DNA of 64,000 nucleotides from Bryum argenteum (GCA_037043015.1 CM073327.1:3020727-3084726), one strand, 5' to 3'; counted from the first letter of the stretch, positions 34,697-46,383 are shown. Program-made: numbers and translations. Notes: generated by a model not told the origin, from the letters alone.

Positions 34697-34723
34697 CAGT
34701 TTAGCTCGACTCGAGCTAAACTG
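34697..34723. repeat. palindrome copy between the ParB-like gene and the FCP1-like exons
   Basis: A perfect 27-base copy with centre base C lies about 115 bases after the stop at 34581 and about 80 bases before the next exon. It is the last copy seen in the window. Confidence 0.9.
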
Positions 34724-34804
34724 TTGCCCTTCATCCTGGCTCTCATATTCTATTTCCTTCATCTTACTGTCTCCTGATTCCATGAATTTATATTGCGCTG
34801 CCAG

Positions 34805-36806
34805 ATGTTAATTTGGATGACGAAGCAATCGATGTTCCAATCATGGATGATGTCATGCTTGAATGTTATCACCATGAGCAGGTTACACCGGTGGAGGACC
34901 CACTTAAAATGCATGATGTCTCACATATTGAGAACGTTGTTGCTATCCGTGATGAGATAGATTGCACTGAGCAATCACTTGGGTCAATGGGTGTTCAAGT
35001 TGACTTAGAGGAGATCAATTATGATAATCAGGTATTTTCTGTTCCACAAACACTGCTCTCACCCATGCCATCGTTGCGATGTGTTTGATGTTTCTGACCT
35101 TGAATTCATCGCACCAGTGACGAAAGCTCCCCAGTAATTTTGTCGTGGTGCGCCGTTTTCATTTCAGGTCAAGGAAGCATCGGTCAATGATTTAATTTCT
35201 AGAAAAGACATAGGTCGGGTTCCAAGCAAATCCTTCGGTACTTGGTTAAATGTTGTTCTCGACCTCAATGGTATCCTCTGCAGTTGTTCCCCATTTTGGG
35301 AAGCTAAAGGATACAGAAATCGTGACTTCCGTATTCACTCGGCCACGTTGCCAACCGAGGTGGGGAAGAAGCTTGTATGGGTGAGGCCCAACTGTAAGGA
35401 CTTCCTCTCTCGGGTGGCATCGTTTGCTACCATCACGGTTTGGAGTTCGATGATGAGAACAACCACAGAAGCCATTTGTGATTTTCTCTTCGGTCCAATT
35501 AACCCTATAAGGCCACTACGAATTCTTGGTCAAGAAGACTGTGACATGATTCCGTTGAAATCTGGTGGGAGCCGGCCATTGTTCATGAAGGAACCGGGAA
35601 CTCAAAAGTCTATCTTCCTTAAGACCTTGTCAGCTCATCTCTTCAACAGCTTTAATGGTTTTTATTCAGAGGCAAATACGCTCATCATAGATGATAGTCC
35701 GGTTAAGCACGTGCTTAATCAACGGGAAAATGTTCTTTTACTACCATCTTGGACTCACAAGGACAATAGGGCACACGAAGATTCTATTTTGTTAGATGAG
35801 GTTTTGCCGTATCTGTTAGAGCTCCATGAGTTTGACGGTTCCCTTAGCAAGTTTAGGTCATCGTTACCATTTGGACGTGCCATGATATATGATGATCGTG
35901 CATCATTAGATCTGTATAATGATATACAAAAAGCATTAATAGAATGAAAAATTAGTTTACATTCTATGAAATACATTGTAGGACTTTTCATTGCATGAGC
36001 TTTATGTACTTTGGATAAGTGATGATTTGTTTGGAAAATTGTTGAAATAGATTATGCAGGGTGATTGTCGTGCTTCTCTGGATTCTTTGATGAATGCTGC
36101 GGATTTTGGGCCTTCACTTCGGAGTAGAGGACGATTATTGCAGTCTGCTGAAACGGCTCAATCTACCATGGATTTTTCGACAATGGCAGTAGAAGATGGA
36201 GTAGTTAACAGCCCTGTCACTATGTCATCACCTCCAAAGGTGTTGCAATCGGCTTCCCCCGTGTCGCCTCCAACAATAAATCATATTGGTTCTCTTCAAA
36301 TTACATGTACTCCTACAAAGTGTATGTTATACGACATGGACGTGGATGTTTCTGAAGAAGATTTTGTGAAGGTTTGTTCCGAATTCTGCATTTAATGCGT
36401 TTGAGTCTAGTGTTTGCAAGAACGAATAACTATTTGTAGATCTCCTTTATGCACTGTAATAGGTTACACAATACTTAGACATTGTACTCATACGCTACAT
36501 ATTGCATGTATGTATCTATTCTCTCGTTCACTTATAAGAAATGCCATTGTTTTATTTGTTCAGAATCGTGTTTTGGAGAGTCCAAATGCATGTCCTTCGA
36601 AGTCTACGGAACAGGGAGCAATCAAGCCTTTGTCAGAAATCCGTCGCCACTCGCTACCGAAGTCAAGCATTGAGGACCGGCGTCGCGAAAGACTGCAACG
36701 CCTTCTTGATAGTCCATTGATGCAAGACAATGATTCTAGTTGGACACGTCGGCGTCAACGAGCATTCATCCAATCTCGTATTGTCGCTTATGGTGGGACT
36801 CCGTAG
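34805..36806 (+). CDS. FCP1/NLI-type HAD phosphatase-like protein, exon set
   Basis: Exon 34805-35031 (acidic, DVNLDDEAIDVPIMDD) joins in phase 0 to 35168-35947 (CAG|GTATTT donor, TTTCAG acceptor). The second exon reads FGTWLNVVLDLNGILCSCSP (motif I with DLN in place of DxD), TITVWSSMMRTTTEAI (motif II), a Lys-rich stretch, and NTLIIDDSPVKHVL (motif III), then stops at 35947. This order fits the FCP1 homology domain; a DLNG variant is common in plant members and may alter activity. Two further exons, 36060-36371 and 36564-36806, are in phase with each other (VK|NR) and end in RIVAYGGTP. They may be alternative 3' exons, since no clean donor precedes the 35947 stop. No start codon is visible before 34805, so an upstream exon, even the ParB-like gene itself, may be joined. 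Confidence 0.6.
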
Positions 36807-37156
36807 TAGTTACATCTTTTAACTACAGAAGTAATTATGTACAGATTTGATAGTCATCTTTCTTACATGACATATTCTGTGAATCAGGATTGATATTTAC
36901 ACGTGAATAAATGGAATATTCTTTTATTCCCATCCTGTTTCTATTGTACATATTAAAGCTATGTCTCTTTTTACATAATTTCATAGCTTGTTTGATGCAT
37001 GATCTAGTACTTTATGCTTAACATTGATAGATATTTTAAATGATTCTCTACTCTGAAAACTCCCAAAGTCCTGCATATTTCCCAATATAACGAATATGGG
37101 GTTCACCCCTTCGACGTAAGCTGTCGTCAGACAGTTGCTGAATATCGTCATGATTG

Positions 37157-37612
37157 TCACCACTTGCAGTCTGCTCTGTTTGGCACTAGTACACGGCAGA
37201 GCGACGCTCTACGAGGGGGCGTAGGAAGGTTAGTGAAAGTGCGAATTCTGTCACGTACCCTCGAGTGTCTGCCGCGTCGGAATGCATGGGCGTCGGTAGC
37301 ATCTGAACGCAGGCGGCTGTGTGTTGTGTTCCTAGTTGGTGCTGAATTCCTTTGTTCTGATGGACTAGACTCCACTCCGGGTTGACATCCCGCGTTAAGA
37401 GCTGAAGAGTCCCGCCGCGCCCGGACTACCTTACTGCGGTGCTGATGAACCAGAGGCGGCGTATAGTCTACAACTGCAGGACTGTTGTCGTACTCGTCGT
37501 CGGAGGAAGACGTTCCATCTTTTGCAGACCAGTCATCACCGACTTCATTATCGAATTGGTCGATGTCGCTCCAGACTGCAGGGCCGTCGTTTCCCAGCTC
37601 AATCGATGGCAT
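37157..37612 (-). CDS. hypothetical acidic/Arg-rich protein, unrecognised
   Basis: The frame starts MPSIELGNDGPAVWSDIDQF and runs 151 residues. Acidic and Ser-rich early on (SAKDGTSSSDDEYDNSP), it later becomes Arg-rich (AFRRGRHSRVRDRIRT). The opposite strand has shorter frames only. No domain is recognised. It lies tail-to-tail with the FCP1-like exons. It could be one exon of a longer minus-strand gene reaching 37819. Weak call. Confidence 0.3.
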   Translation of the reverse strand: MPSIELGNDGPAVWSDIDQFDNEVGDDWSAKDGTSSSDDEYDNSPAVVDYTPPLVHQHRSKVVRARRDSSALNAGCQPGVESSPSEQRNSAPTRNTTHSRLRSDATDAHAFRRGRHSRVRDRIRTFTNLPTPPRRASLCRVLVPNRADCKW

Positions 37613-39339
37613 GGTTGATCAGGATGTGCAGTGAGACTGTGTCCGCCAATCTTGCGAAGCAGCGGACATTGCCAAGTCGTCACAATCATAGACCGCCTCG
37701 GTAGGATCACTGTGTGAGACGCAGTTCTCATGATTCATGAAATGCATGACATCGCAGCAGTACGGAGAAACAATGCATTCATGAATCGGAGCTACAGGGC
37801 ATCTGAGCATGCAGCACATACATCAATTGTGCAAAATAAGGAACGTGAAGCGTTTCAAGTTTGGACTCACGAGCTGGATGTTGATACTAAGTCGATTCTG
37901 ATTCAATCAAATAGTGTGTACACGACAACACACTACCTTCAGGAACAAACTCGAAGTTCAATGCACCAGATCACATAGTCTTTCAATTAGAACTACATTG
38001 CATGTACTCATGCTGAAAAATTCTCTCTAAATCTCAATCACTGAAGGTCACCGCTCTCATACTCAAGCGGCAATGTTGTAGAGGAGACTGTAGGTGGTTA
38101 TTTATTTGTGAATGTAAGATAATCAATGCGGTGCAACCGTCAAAATGAGTTTGTGATTATGGGAATGGAGCCGTCATGGAATAGACCACGCCTATTCACA
38201 GCAGCCGTCATTTTTCATTTCTAAATATCACAAAACCAACTACCTAAAACCACCCAATCACTTACATGTACCTAATCAGAGCGCTCCCTATGAATAGCAC
38301 AAGTGCACGTCTTCAACGCGCCTCTTCATGATCTCTAAATATGAACTTGTTACTGTATATTATGAGAATAAGTCGCTTCCCATTTCCAGATCTTAACACT
38401 GGTGGATGCGGAAAAAACGTAAAGGTCATGAGCGGCTGCATGACTGGCCTATAGGTTGGTTTTGAGGGGGTGATCGGTTTTAGAGCAATCTACCTTACTA
38501 CATGAATCAATGACTCTTGCGAAGGGAGATATATGAATTCCTTGTGGGGGTGCCATGTGGCACTTATAAAATTTAGATTGAATGAATTAGTGTATCGATG
38601 AGATTTGGTGAATTAGTTTAAAACGTGAAATTTGGCATACCAACCTAGCACCCTTTTATTTTTCAACATCGACAACTCCCACTCTATATACTTCCTCATC
38701 TCCTCTCATTCTCAAACAACATGGGATGGTTCCCCAATCACCGTCCATAACCATGCCATGTCCCCTCAGCATATCCCATGTCCCCATAAGACCCCATTAG
38801 TTAGTGTGCCTTATGGTAGGCAAGATGCTGCACATAGTAAAGGTTGGAGACGAAGAAGAAATCAATCTCTAATGAAAAATGGAGCGAAGGGGCGCTTTAC
38901 ATTAAAAATGGTAAGCCTCCGGCCAAACTCCTCTTTGACCATCGCAGGTAAATTTAGAAGCCATAGATGTAATTTGATGATCTTTGGATCTATTATAAAG
39001 TGAGAAGGGGACATAAAAAAAAGTGCTAATTCTTATATTGTTTTATCGAAAATAGGGCTATTCTCCATTTATACTCAACTACCTCTCATTCTACCCCTTA
39101 AACTCTAAATTTCTTTCTCTTCCTTCTTCTTTCCTCTCTTGCTCCTCTCTTCCTTGTTTTTGGCTTGCTCTTGAAAATTTCAGCACCATGGAGGAGAGGA
39201 GGAAGAAGCTAGTGGTGATGATGGCCTTCCATTGGTGTTTCTACATGTTGTTCTGAAGATGCAAACTTTGATTTTGCAAAGTAAGTGGACAAATGTGGCA
39301 ATTTTAAGCATTTGTATGCAAAATTTTGGTTTTTGTCAT
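37613..39339. other. intergenic, no supported gene
   Basis: Short frames only. A pyrimidine-rich stretch at 39100-39160 precedes ATGGAGGAGAGGAGG (39188), which soon closes. Confidence 0.4.
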
Positions 39340-39800
39340 GGGCTAAGGCCCAGTGGGTAGTTGTCGTAGGCTAAGGCCCAGTTGAAAGCTAAGGACTCGC
39401 TAGTCGCTAGTAGACTTCCTATAAAAGATATCAGTATATAAGTAGGCACTTATTCATTGAAAACTTAATTCTTGGATTAATATCATTTTTCTGTGTATAT
39501 GATTGTTTTGACACCTATACTCTTGTAGGTTTAGAGAATGTACAATTTGATGCTTAAAGAGGCATGTTGGTTTCTCAGCTTCTTGGTAGTGTTTGCCGAT
39601 CTTTCTTGTCACACAAAACCGCCAACCCCTTCTGCATCATCTCCTCATATTCTCGAGCTGACTATCTCACCACCTCGAGCTTACTATCTCACCACCTCGA
39701 GCTGACTATCTCACCACCTCGAGCTTCTCCAGGTCCTTCACATTTTCTAGTTCAGTGCATTCATTCACAAGCGAAACTATTTCAGCTTCTCGGTAGTGTA
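39340..39800 (+). repeat. LTR-like sequence with short duplications
   Basis: A 20-base block containing GGGCTAAGGCCCAGT is repeated at about 39340 and 39365. A TATA-like CTATAAAAG follows at 39420. A 22-base unit, CTCGAGCTGACTATCTCACC, occurs about three times at 39652-39725. A block around 'cagcttctTggtagtg' recurs near 39577 and 39782. The look is of a retrotransposon U3/R region, but no internal domain or paired LTR was found. Confidence 0.35.
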
Positions 39801-40486
39801 TGTGTGTTTGCCGACCTTTTTCGTCTACTCCATTCCTATCCTCTTCCGCGGGAGCCCCTCCTCTCCACGGTCTGGATTTTGGCATTGGTGCCAACACACT
39901 GTTGTTGATTGCAGGTCTCCCTCTTCGACCACCCCCTTTCGGCCTTCCACTATTGGCTCCTCTGCCCCTTCCAGCTCTTTCTTCTGGAGCATTCAAGTTT
40001 GTAACTTCGCCGTTGTGATCGGGTTACCATTGCATTTCGTTCTGATCCATTGCCTGAACTCAAATCGACCCATTCGTGACTCTAGTGCGGAGTACCAATA
40101 TCGTACGCAACGCAATGATACATACTCTCGTTGTTAGGCCTCGTAGTGCTTATTGTCTGTAGGCCACTTGATCCGGATCCTCTGACATTCACCGTTTCTG
40201 CACCGTTGTGGTCCCTCTCTCAGAAGACGGTCTCGAGGTCCCAGCAACTCTCGGACGTATAGGAATGTCACCGATACCTTTGACAATCCTTGCAATTGTA
40301 ATGCTGAAGGTAAGCTCGGCTGTGCAGGTTTCAGCACTCGGGCAGCTCGAGGAGGCAGAAAAGGAGTTGAGTTTTGCCTCATGCTACTACTCTGAGGCAT
40401 CGGGGAAGTGTCGTGATAGTGGAGGGGCATGTCTGTCTGTCTCCACGTCTGGATCCTCCGAAAGGTCTCGTCATTCTGGACCTTTT
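39801..40486 (-). other. possible coding remnants, GRP-rich (AT-hook-like)
   Basis: On the minus strand, 39706-39996 reads APEERAGRGRGANSGRPKGG then RRGRPAI, with a GRP core like an AT-hook, and 40134-40430 is also open. Neither shows a domain beyond this and plus-strand frames compete. Left unassigned. Confidence 0.3.
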
Positions 40487-40822
40487 AACCTCAATTCTGT
40501 TAAAATGGCGGTATTTCATGTGTCATTTTGCTCGCATTCTAAAACGTGCCATTTTACAAGCATATTTTTGAATTGTAGTTGAGAAGTATTTATGCTTGCA
40601 AAATGACATGTTTATTAATATCACACATGCAGTCCGTAATGTCAATTAATTTCTGTAATATCACCAGAATTTCCATAATATCACACATTTAAATGGTTTT
40701 TTGACCTTTGGACATAGTCAAAGAGCAATATTTCTGAACAGACGTTCAAAAACATTATTTTTTTTGAAACGCGGTTAGAAATAGTAACCCTATCATGTCA
40801 AAACTTGACAAAAAGCAACGTT

Positions 40823-40853
<31 letters not shown>

Positions 40854-41496
40854 CATTTTAACCCCTAAAGATCCTTGGGTGTTTTTGGGAGCTTAAAACC
40901 TCAAAACTCCAATTCTCTACCTCTATGCACTTCAAGGGGTGCGAAACAATTTTTTTATTCTTTTCTTAACTTCCAACCGTAAGATCTTGTACCTAAGCCA
41001 ATTTTTAGTATCTGATATAAAAATTGACCGTTGGATGTTTACCATTTGAGAGATTATAACATCCAAAGTTTGTCTACGAAGTTTTTTTGGCATTGTTGAG
41101 ATTATTTTTGACACTTTTGGAGGCTGCCCTTTGTCAAATTGGTACACTTTTTGACTTGGGGCCCTTTGGAACTTAAGTAGTGATTTGGTCATGAACATAT
41201 TTCCGAAAAAAATCTCAAAAAATACTAAATTTAAACTGCCCTGATTGGATCGCAAACCAAGATTTGTTGTAGAAGACTCAAAAATTGGAATTTGGCTTTG
41301 TAAATTTTACCACATACACTTTGCAGTATAGGGAGCACACATTAAAAAATTTAGGCAAAAATATTACTTTTAACCTATTCATCTAAGCTGCCCAAAATAG
41401 CAAAAGCCCGATTTGGTCCTCTTGGATCTTTAGGGGTTAAGCACCCCAAAAAGTGCCATTTTACCGGAATGACACAATTTTAACAAAATTGAGGAT
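40487..41496. mobile_element. MITE family with AACCTCAATT ends and 4-bp target duplication, copy 1 (with nested insert)
   Basis: Left end AACCTCAATTCTGTTAAAAT; right end ACAAAATTGAGGAT (inverted, one change). TTTT flanks both sides (40483-40486 and 41497-41500). The copy is split by a TTAA element at 40858-41440. Without that insert it would be about 430 bases, like the copies at 44177, 51982 and 56730. Confidence 0.8.
40858..41440. mobile_element. TTAA-family element nested in another MITE, 583 bp
   Basis: TTAA-CCCCTAAAGATCCTTGG at the left mirrors CTTGGATCTTTAGGGG-TTAA at the right. The host MITE reads TTCATTTTA before and TTAAGCACCCC after. The uninterrupted sister copy at 52420 reads TTCATTTTAAGCACTCC with a single TTAA, so the target duplication is shown directly. 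Confidence 0.85.
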
Positions 41497-41654
41497 TTTT
41501 CCCAGCATCTCTAGGTTTTGTTTGCCTTCCACTCTCAACACCATCCCCGCTCTCGTGAGGAGCTCCTCCTTGGACGAGGTAAGACCTTGCGACTGTGGAC
41601 CGAATGCCTCAACCCAAGTATGCCCCTCGGGTATGCTTTTTAGTGTATTTTTAG

Positions 41655-41677
41655 AGGGTTGGACGTTTAAGGGTTAA
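41655..41677 (-). repeat. solitary right end of a TTAA-family element
   Basis: GGACGTTTAAGGG followed by TTAA (41674-41677) matches the right ends at 6276 and 9790. No partner left end was found. Confidence 0.5.
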
Positions 41678-42084
41678 GTAAGGACATGTACGCATGGAGC
41701 CCTAATCAATGTCGGAGGAGTTCACCGGTTTGGTTTGCCGTTGCCATTACGCCGACCCTTCTTAACGGCCTGGGTAAGCGGCCTGGTGAGTGTCTTTCTT
41801 ACTACCTAAAAATATGGAAAGTATATGATTCAAGTACCATACAATACACACGGAAAACAAACCTAATATAAAGATAAAAATAGAAGCAATTGCTTACACA
41901 AATTAAATTGCAAGTAAAAGCATTATCAAACACAATGTTTCAATCTCACCATCACTCAATGCTTTTGCCCTTTGGAGCAAGTGAAAAGAAAAGAAAAGAA
42001 AGTGACAATCAATGTGAGGCTCTGATCCTTAATTTGTAGAAGACGCCTTGCCATGCCCGGACATTGTGCCGCTTATTTTATTAT

Positions 42085-43400
42085 ATTACAAACTTTCTCC
42101 CTAAAGGCACCTTCTCCCAAAGGCGGCTTTTTCTACTCATTCTCTTAAACGCGGCTTCTTATACTCTTCTCCCTAAACCCAACCTCTTCTACTCTTGTCC
42201 GGAAAGGCCGCTTCTTGTACGCCTTCTTCTAAATGTAGCGTTTATTGTATTCCTCTCCCTAAAGCCAACCTCTTCTACTCCTCTCTCGAAACGCTCCCTT
42301 TTGTTCTCCTCTCCCTAAAGGAGGCCTCTTCTATCTTCTCCGGAAAGATGGCTTCTTGTACTCCTTCTGTTAAATGCAACTTCTTGTACTTGTCTCCCTA
42401 AACGCGCCCTCTTGTACTCCTTTTCAAAAGGCGGCCCCTTCTACTCCTCTCCCAAAAGGTCGCTTCTTGTACGCCTTCTCCTAAACGTAGCGTTTATTGG
42501 ATTCCTCTCCCTAAAGCCAACCTCTTCTACTTCTTTGTGGAAAGGCCAATTCTTGTACTCCTCTCTCTAAAGGCGGCCTCTTCTACTCCTCTTCCCAAAA
42601 GGCGGCCTCTTCTACTCTTCTCCCGAAAGACGGCTTCTTGTAGTCCTTCTCCCTAAACGTAGCGTTTCTTGTACTCGTCTTCCTAAACCCGGCCTCTTCT
42701 ACTCCTCTCCCGAAAGACGGCTTCTTAAATTCCTTCCCCTAAACGCGACCTCTTGTACTCCTATCTCTTAACGTGGCCTCTTGTACTCCTCTCTTTAAAG
42801 GCGGCCTCTTCTATCTTCTCCCGAAAGACGGCTTCTTGTACTCTTTCTCCTAAATGCAGCTTCTTGTACTTATCTCCCTAAACGCACCCTCTTGTACTTC
42901 TCTCTCTAATGGCGGCCTCTTCTACTCCTCCAAAATGCGGCCTCTCTAGTACAAATTCATGCTTGCGATGCGTCTTCTCAAAAGGTTTAGGGAGTCTCTC
43001 TCCAAGAGATTAGGCGGTCGATGGTCTCCATGTACTCCTCTCTCTAAAGGTGACTTCTTCTACTCCTCTCGCTAAAGACGCCCTCTTCTACTTCCTTTCT
43101 AAAGGCAGCCTCCTCTCTCTAACCGTGCTTGGGATGAGTCTCCTTGTCTACTCCCTAAAAGCGGCGTCTCTTCTCGTCCACTTAAAAGCGACCTCTTCTA
43201 CTCGTCCCCCTAAAGGTGGCCTCTTTCTACTCCTCCTCCTAATGGCGCCCTCTCTTTAACATATTTGTCCTTGCTATTCATCTCGTTGTACTCCTCTACC
43301 TAAAGGCGGCCTCTTTCTAACAGATAAGTGCTTGCGATGCATCTCCTTGTACTCCTCTTCCTAAAGGCGGCCTCTTGTACTCCTCTCCCTACATCGCGTA
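42085..43400. repeat. degenerate minisatellite, about 30-bp unit
   Basis: Some 1.3 kb of variants of a unit containing CTCCCTAAAGGCGGCC followed by TCTTCTACTCCTC. Units vary in length and alternate between 'aggcggcctcttctactcc' and 'gacggcttcttgtactcc' types. Frames across it are repeat artefacts. Confidence 0.9.
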
Positions 43401-44176
43401 CAAGAAAAGTACATTGCGTGGTGCAGAAAAAAAGTACATCGCATGGTGCTTAAGGAAAGTATATTGAGTTGTGCATGAGGATACATAAGGTGCGTTGCGG
43501 TCAAGGGGAACTGAACTCTAAGATCAACATATGAAGCTACACAAAATAATACAACAAATGAAAGGTTGAGCAAGAGGCACGATGTGTTTAATTCCGAAAG
43601 GCCAAGAAGGTAAGTTTTGGCTCACTCTCAAACCCTATCACGCCTATCACGCATAAACTTTGAAAAGTTTTTGAAAAAAAAATGTAAAGCAAATTGTTGG
43701 GTGATTGGTTATTTGATCATATGGGCCCAAGGGGCTCCAATAAACCTAGAATCAACTTTAAGTTTAATTGCATCATTCATCAACTTAAAGGGATTTTTTT
43801 ATTATAATAATTTTCAATGCTTCTTAACAAGGAGAATAAAAAGTGCAACAATTAATAATTATGTGAACAATACTTAAAGTCATTGCCATACCAATTCCTT
43901 GAAGTGCGCACCATGAAAATTGGAAGACAAGCAAAAGGGTGAGAGGGTCACTTGGAGTTTACTTTGTTAGAATCCATTGTTTGTAGTTGAAAAGGTTGTA
44001 ATATCTATATTTGAACGTTCAAATATGAGTTGAAATGCATGTGATAGTTCTCAACTGTCATGCTTTATAACTTTTTGTTTACTTTCGCCTACTTGCCACG
44101 ATCATAGACCATTGTGACTATTTTTTGTAATTTAATCTCAAGAAATGACCCGTTGAAATGACGTGTTTTTTATTCT
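43401..44176. other. intergenic, nothing recognised
   Basis: A few short direct repeats ('agtacatcgcatggtgc', 43390-43450) border the minisatellite. No gene. Confidence 0.45.
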
Positions 44177-44642
44177 AATCTCAATTCTGTTAAAATGGCG
44201 CTTCTTGGGTGCTTAAAATGAAGGATATAACGTTGGTTTTTGTCGAGTTTTGACACGATAGGGGAAATATTTCTAACCACACTAAAAAAACAACAATGTT
44301 TTTGAACAACCGTTCAAAAATATTTACCTTTCAATGAAACTATTTGAAATGGCATTCAAAGACAATGATATTTTTGAACATCCGTTCATAATATTGCCCT
44401 TTGACTATGTCCAAAGGTCAACAACCATAAAAATGTGTGATATGGAAATATTGGTGATATTACACAACACAGTACATGTGTGATATCAATAAACATGTCA
44501 TTTTGCAGAGGTATGAATACTTCTGAACTTCAGTTCAAAAATATGCTTGAAAAATGGCACCTTTTGGAATGCGACCAGAATGGCTCATAGGGGATTTGGA
44601 AAACTGGCACAAAGAATACCGCAACTTAACGGAATTGAGGTT
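44177..44642. mobile_element. MITE family with AACCTCAATT ends, copy 2
   Basis: AATCTCAATTCTGTTAAAAT at the left and GGAATTGAGGTT at the right, flanked by TTCT on both sides (44173-44176, 44643-44646). The 466-base interior carries 'tgtgatatcaataaacatgtcattttgcag', shared in parts with the other copies. Noncoding. Confidence 0.88.
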
Positions 44643-45974
44643 TTCTATACAAGGTCTCAATGCTTGATCAAAGTCTACCATCCAAATATTTTGCACTGCC
44701 CAAATTCCATAAAAAATCTCGACCTATCAATTTATAGAACTAGGTATTTTTTAAACCATCATAGAAGTTCTCTACATGATCTCATGGTTACAATCTTGTG
44801 GATTGTTTTCCGGAAAATCTAAAAAATAATCACTTAACTTTCTCCTTTTTGGGGAAAGGATAAAGTCTATACCCCTTGGATCTTTAAGGTTTGAGGACGT
44901 TTCAGAAAATGCACAAGAGTTGGTAAGATATAATGTTGTATATTTAAAACAAATTGGATATCAAATAGCTATTGATTTTGTCCAACGGTTGTAAGGCATT
45001 GCCGTCAGGGTGCGAAGGGGAGACTTGAAGAGTGCTACCCCAAATGATTGAAGGTTGTTATTTCTAAACATCTCATTTTCACAAACTTTGGAATTTAAAA
45101 GTGTAAATTTATTTACAAAGACCTTGAAGTGGTTGCTGTAAGTTTTGGAGGCTGCTTTTGTAGAACACATAAAGTGATTGACTCGGGTCACTTGAAGATT
45201 TGACCCCATATATAGGAAACAATTACCGAAATTTTATTTTGAAATAAAGTTGATAATAAAAAATTGTGTATCCCAACTTGGCCTAAAAACAAAAATTCGA
45301 GTCAACAAATGTAGTATTAGAAATTGAATTTACTAAATTTACCACATACACCATGTATTTTAAGCAATCTTCTCTTCTTGGCTTCAATTTTTCTAACAAA
45401 ATCATGAAAACAAAATTTATTGATAGCAACTTCCATATAAGAAGGAGATGTTTGTTCCAACTTGGTTGAGGCAGTCGGGAGCACTTTAAATACATTTCCA
45501 ACACAAGTAGTAGACTTCTATCCATTTCAACAATTTCCATGAATTTTGAAATAGATAAATCCTAACTCAAAATTCCTATATCAAAGAGGAATGTACCATA
45601 AGTTCAACAATGTCTTAAAACGTTCAAAATATCAATAATGTCTAAAAACGTTTAAAATATCATTAATGTTGCGCAACGTTCACCATTATTCAGGAATGTA
45701 GAGCAACGTTTAGGAAGGAGTAGTAATGTCTAGGGTGTAGCACCATTTAAAAACATTCAAAAATGTTTAGAAATGTCACTAATGTTATTTTACGTTACTT
45801 ACATGAACCAACGTTAGAAAATGTGGAGATCCGCTTAAAAACGTTTTAGATTTTTTTGCATGAAAACAAATAGGCACGTTCCATATCGCAACAATGTTTT
45901 TTAAATAACAAGTCTTGGGTCCAAAAGTTTAAAGGAGGCACTTTTATTTGGAGTGAAAATAAAGAGATCAATTC
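44643..45974. other. intergenic, with a degenerate TTAA-family right end
   Basis: CCTTGGATCTTTAAGGTTTG near 44874 resembles the right end of the element at 41440 but has lost the GGGG and TTAA. 45600-45860 is rich in 'aacgtt' repeats (such as 'taatgtctaaaaacgtttaaaatatc'). No gene. Confidence 0.4.
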
Positions 45975-46383
45975 CTATAAAATCATGCCCACGGCAAGAC
46001 CTAATTTCAAGTACTTTTCCAATTTACTCTCGAAGTAACTTGGAAAGGTTGGTAGTTTACCATGGCTTTTATCACTTGAGCAGGAATGCCACTCACAAAC
46101 TTGTCTTTTATGCATGGAGGACTCCCTCTTACTCAATTCCTCTCTAGTTACTATTTCAATTGCAGTTTTTAATGTTGCACGGTTGTTCATCGAACTTTTT
46201 ACACATATTTAGTTTAAAATAGTGAAGATTGTGTGAAATTTGTATTTTTGGATAAGGTGAGTGTATGTAAAGATACCTTTCGGCAATGGTTGATATTCCA
46301 ATTTTGGAAATATTCTTCACAAGAGTCTTGCAGATGCCTAATTTCTTGGCGGCTTGGTTTAACTTTGAAGTACGGTTGTGCAT
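45975..46383 (-). pseudogene. RWP-RK-domain gene fragment, copy 1
   Basis: Minus-strand KLNQAAKKLGICKTLVKNIS then KIGISTIAER follows the RWP-RK pattern (AAKELGV..T.LKK.CR..GI.RWP.RK), though the RWP-RK signature itself is lost (TIAER). A donor AAAG|GTATC follows. A second exon-like piece with EWHSCSSDKSHG in another frame lies 3'. The sequence aligns with 51158-51545. Too short and altered to be functional. Confidence 0.5.

Noticed and set aside
39343..39560. LTR retrotransposon
   Set aside because: TATA-like and duplicated blocks recall an LTR, but there is no second LTR, primer-binding site, polypurine tract or pol domain.
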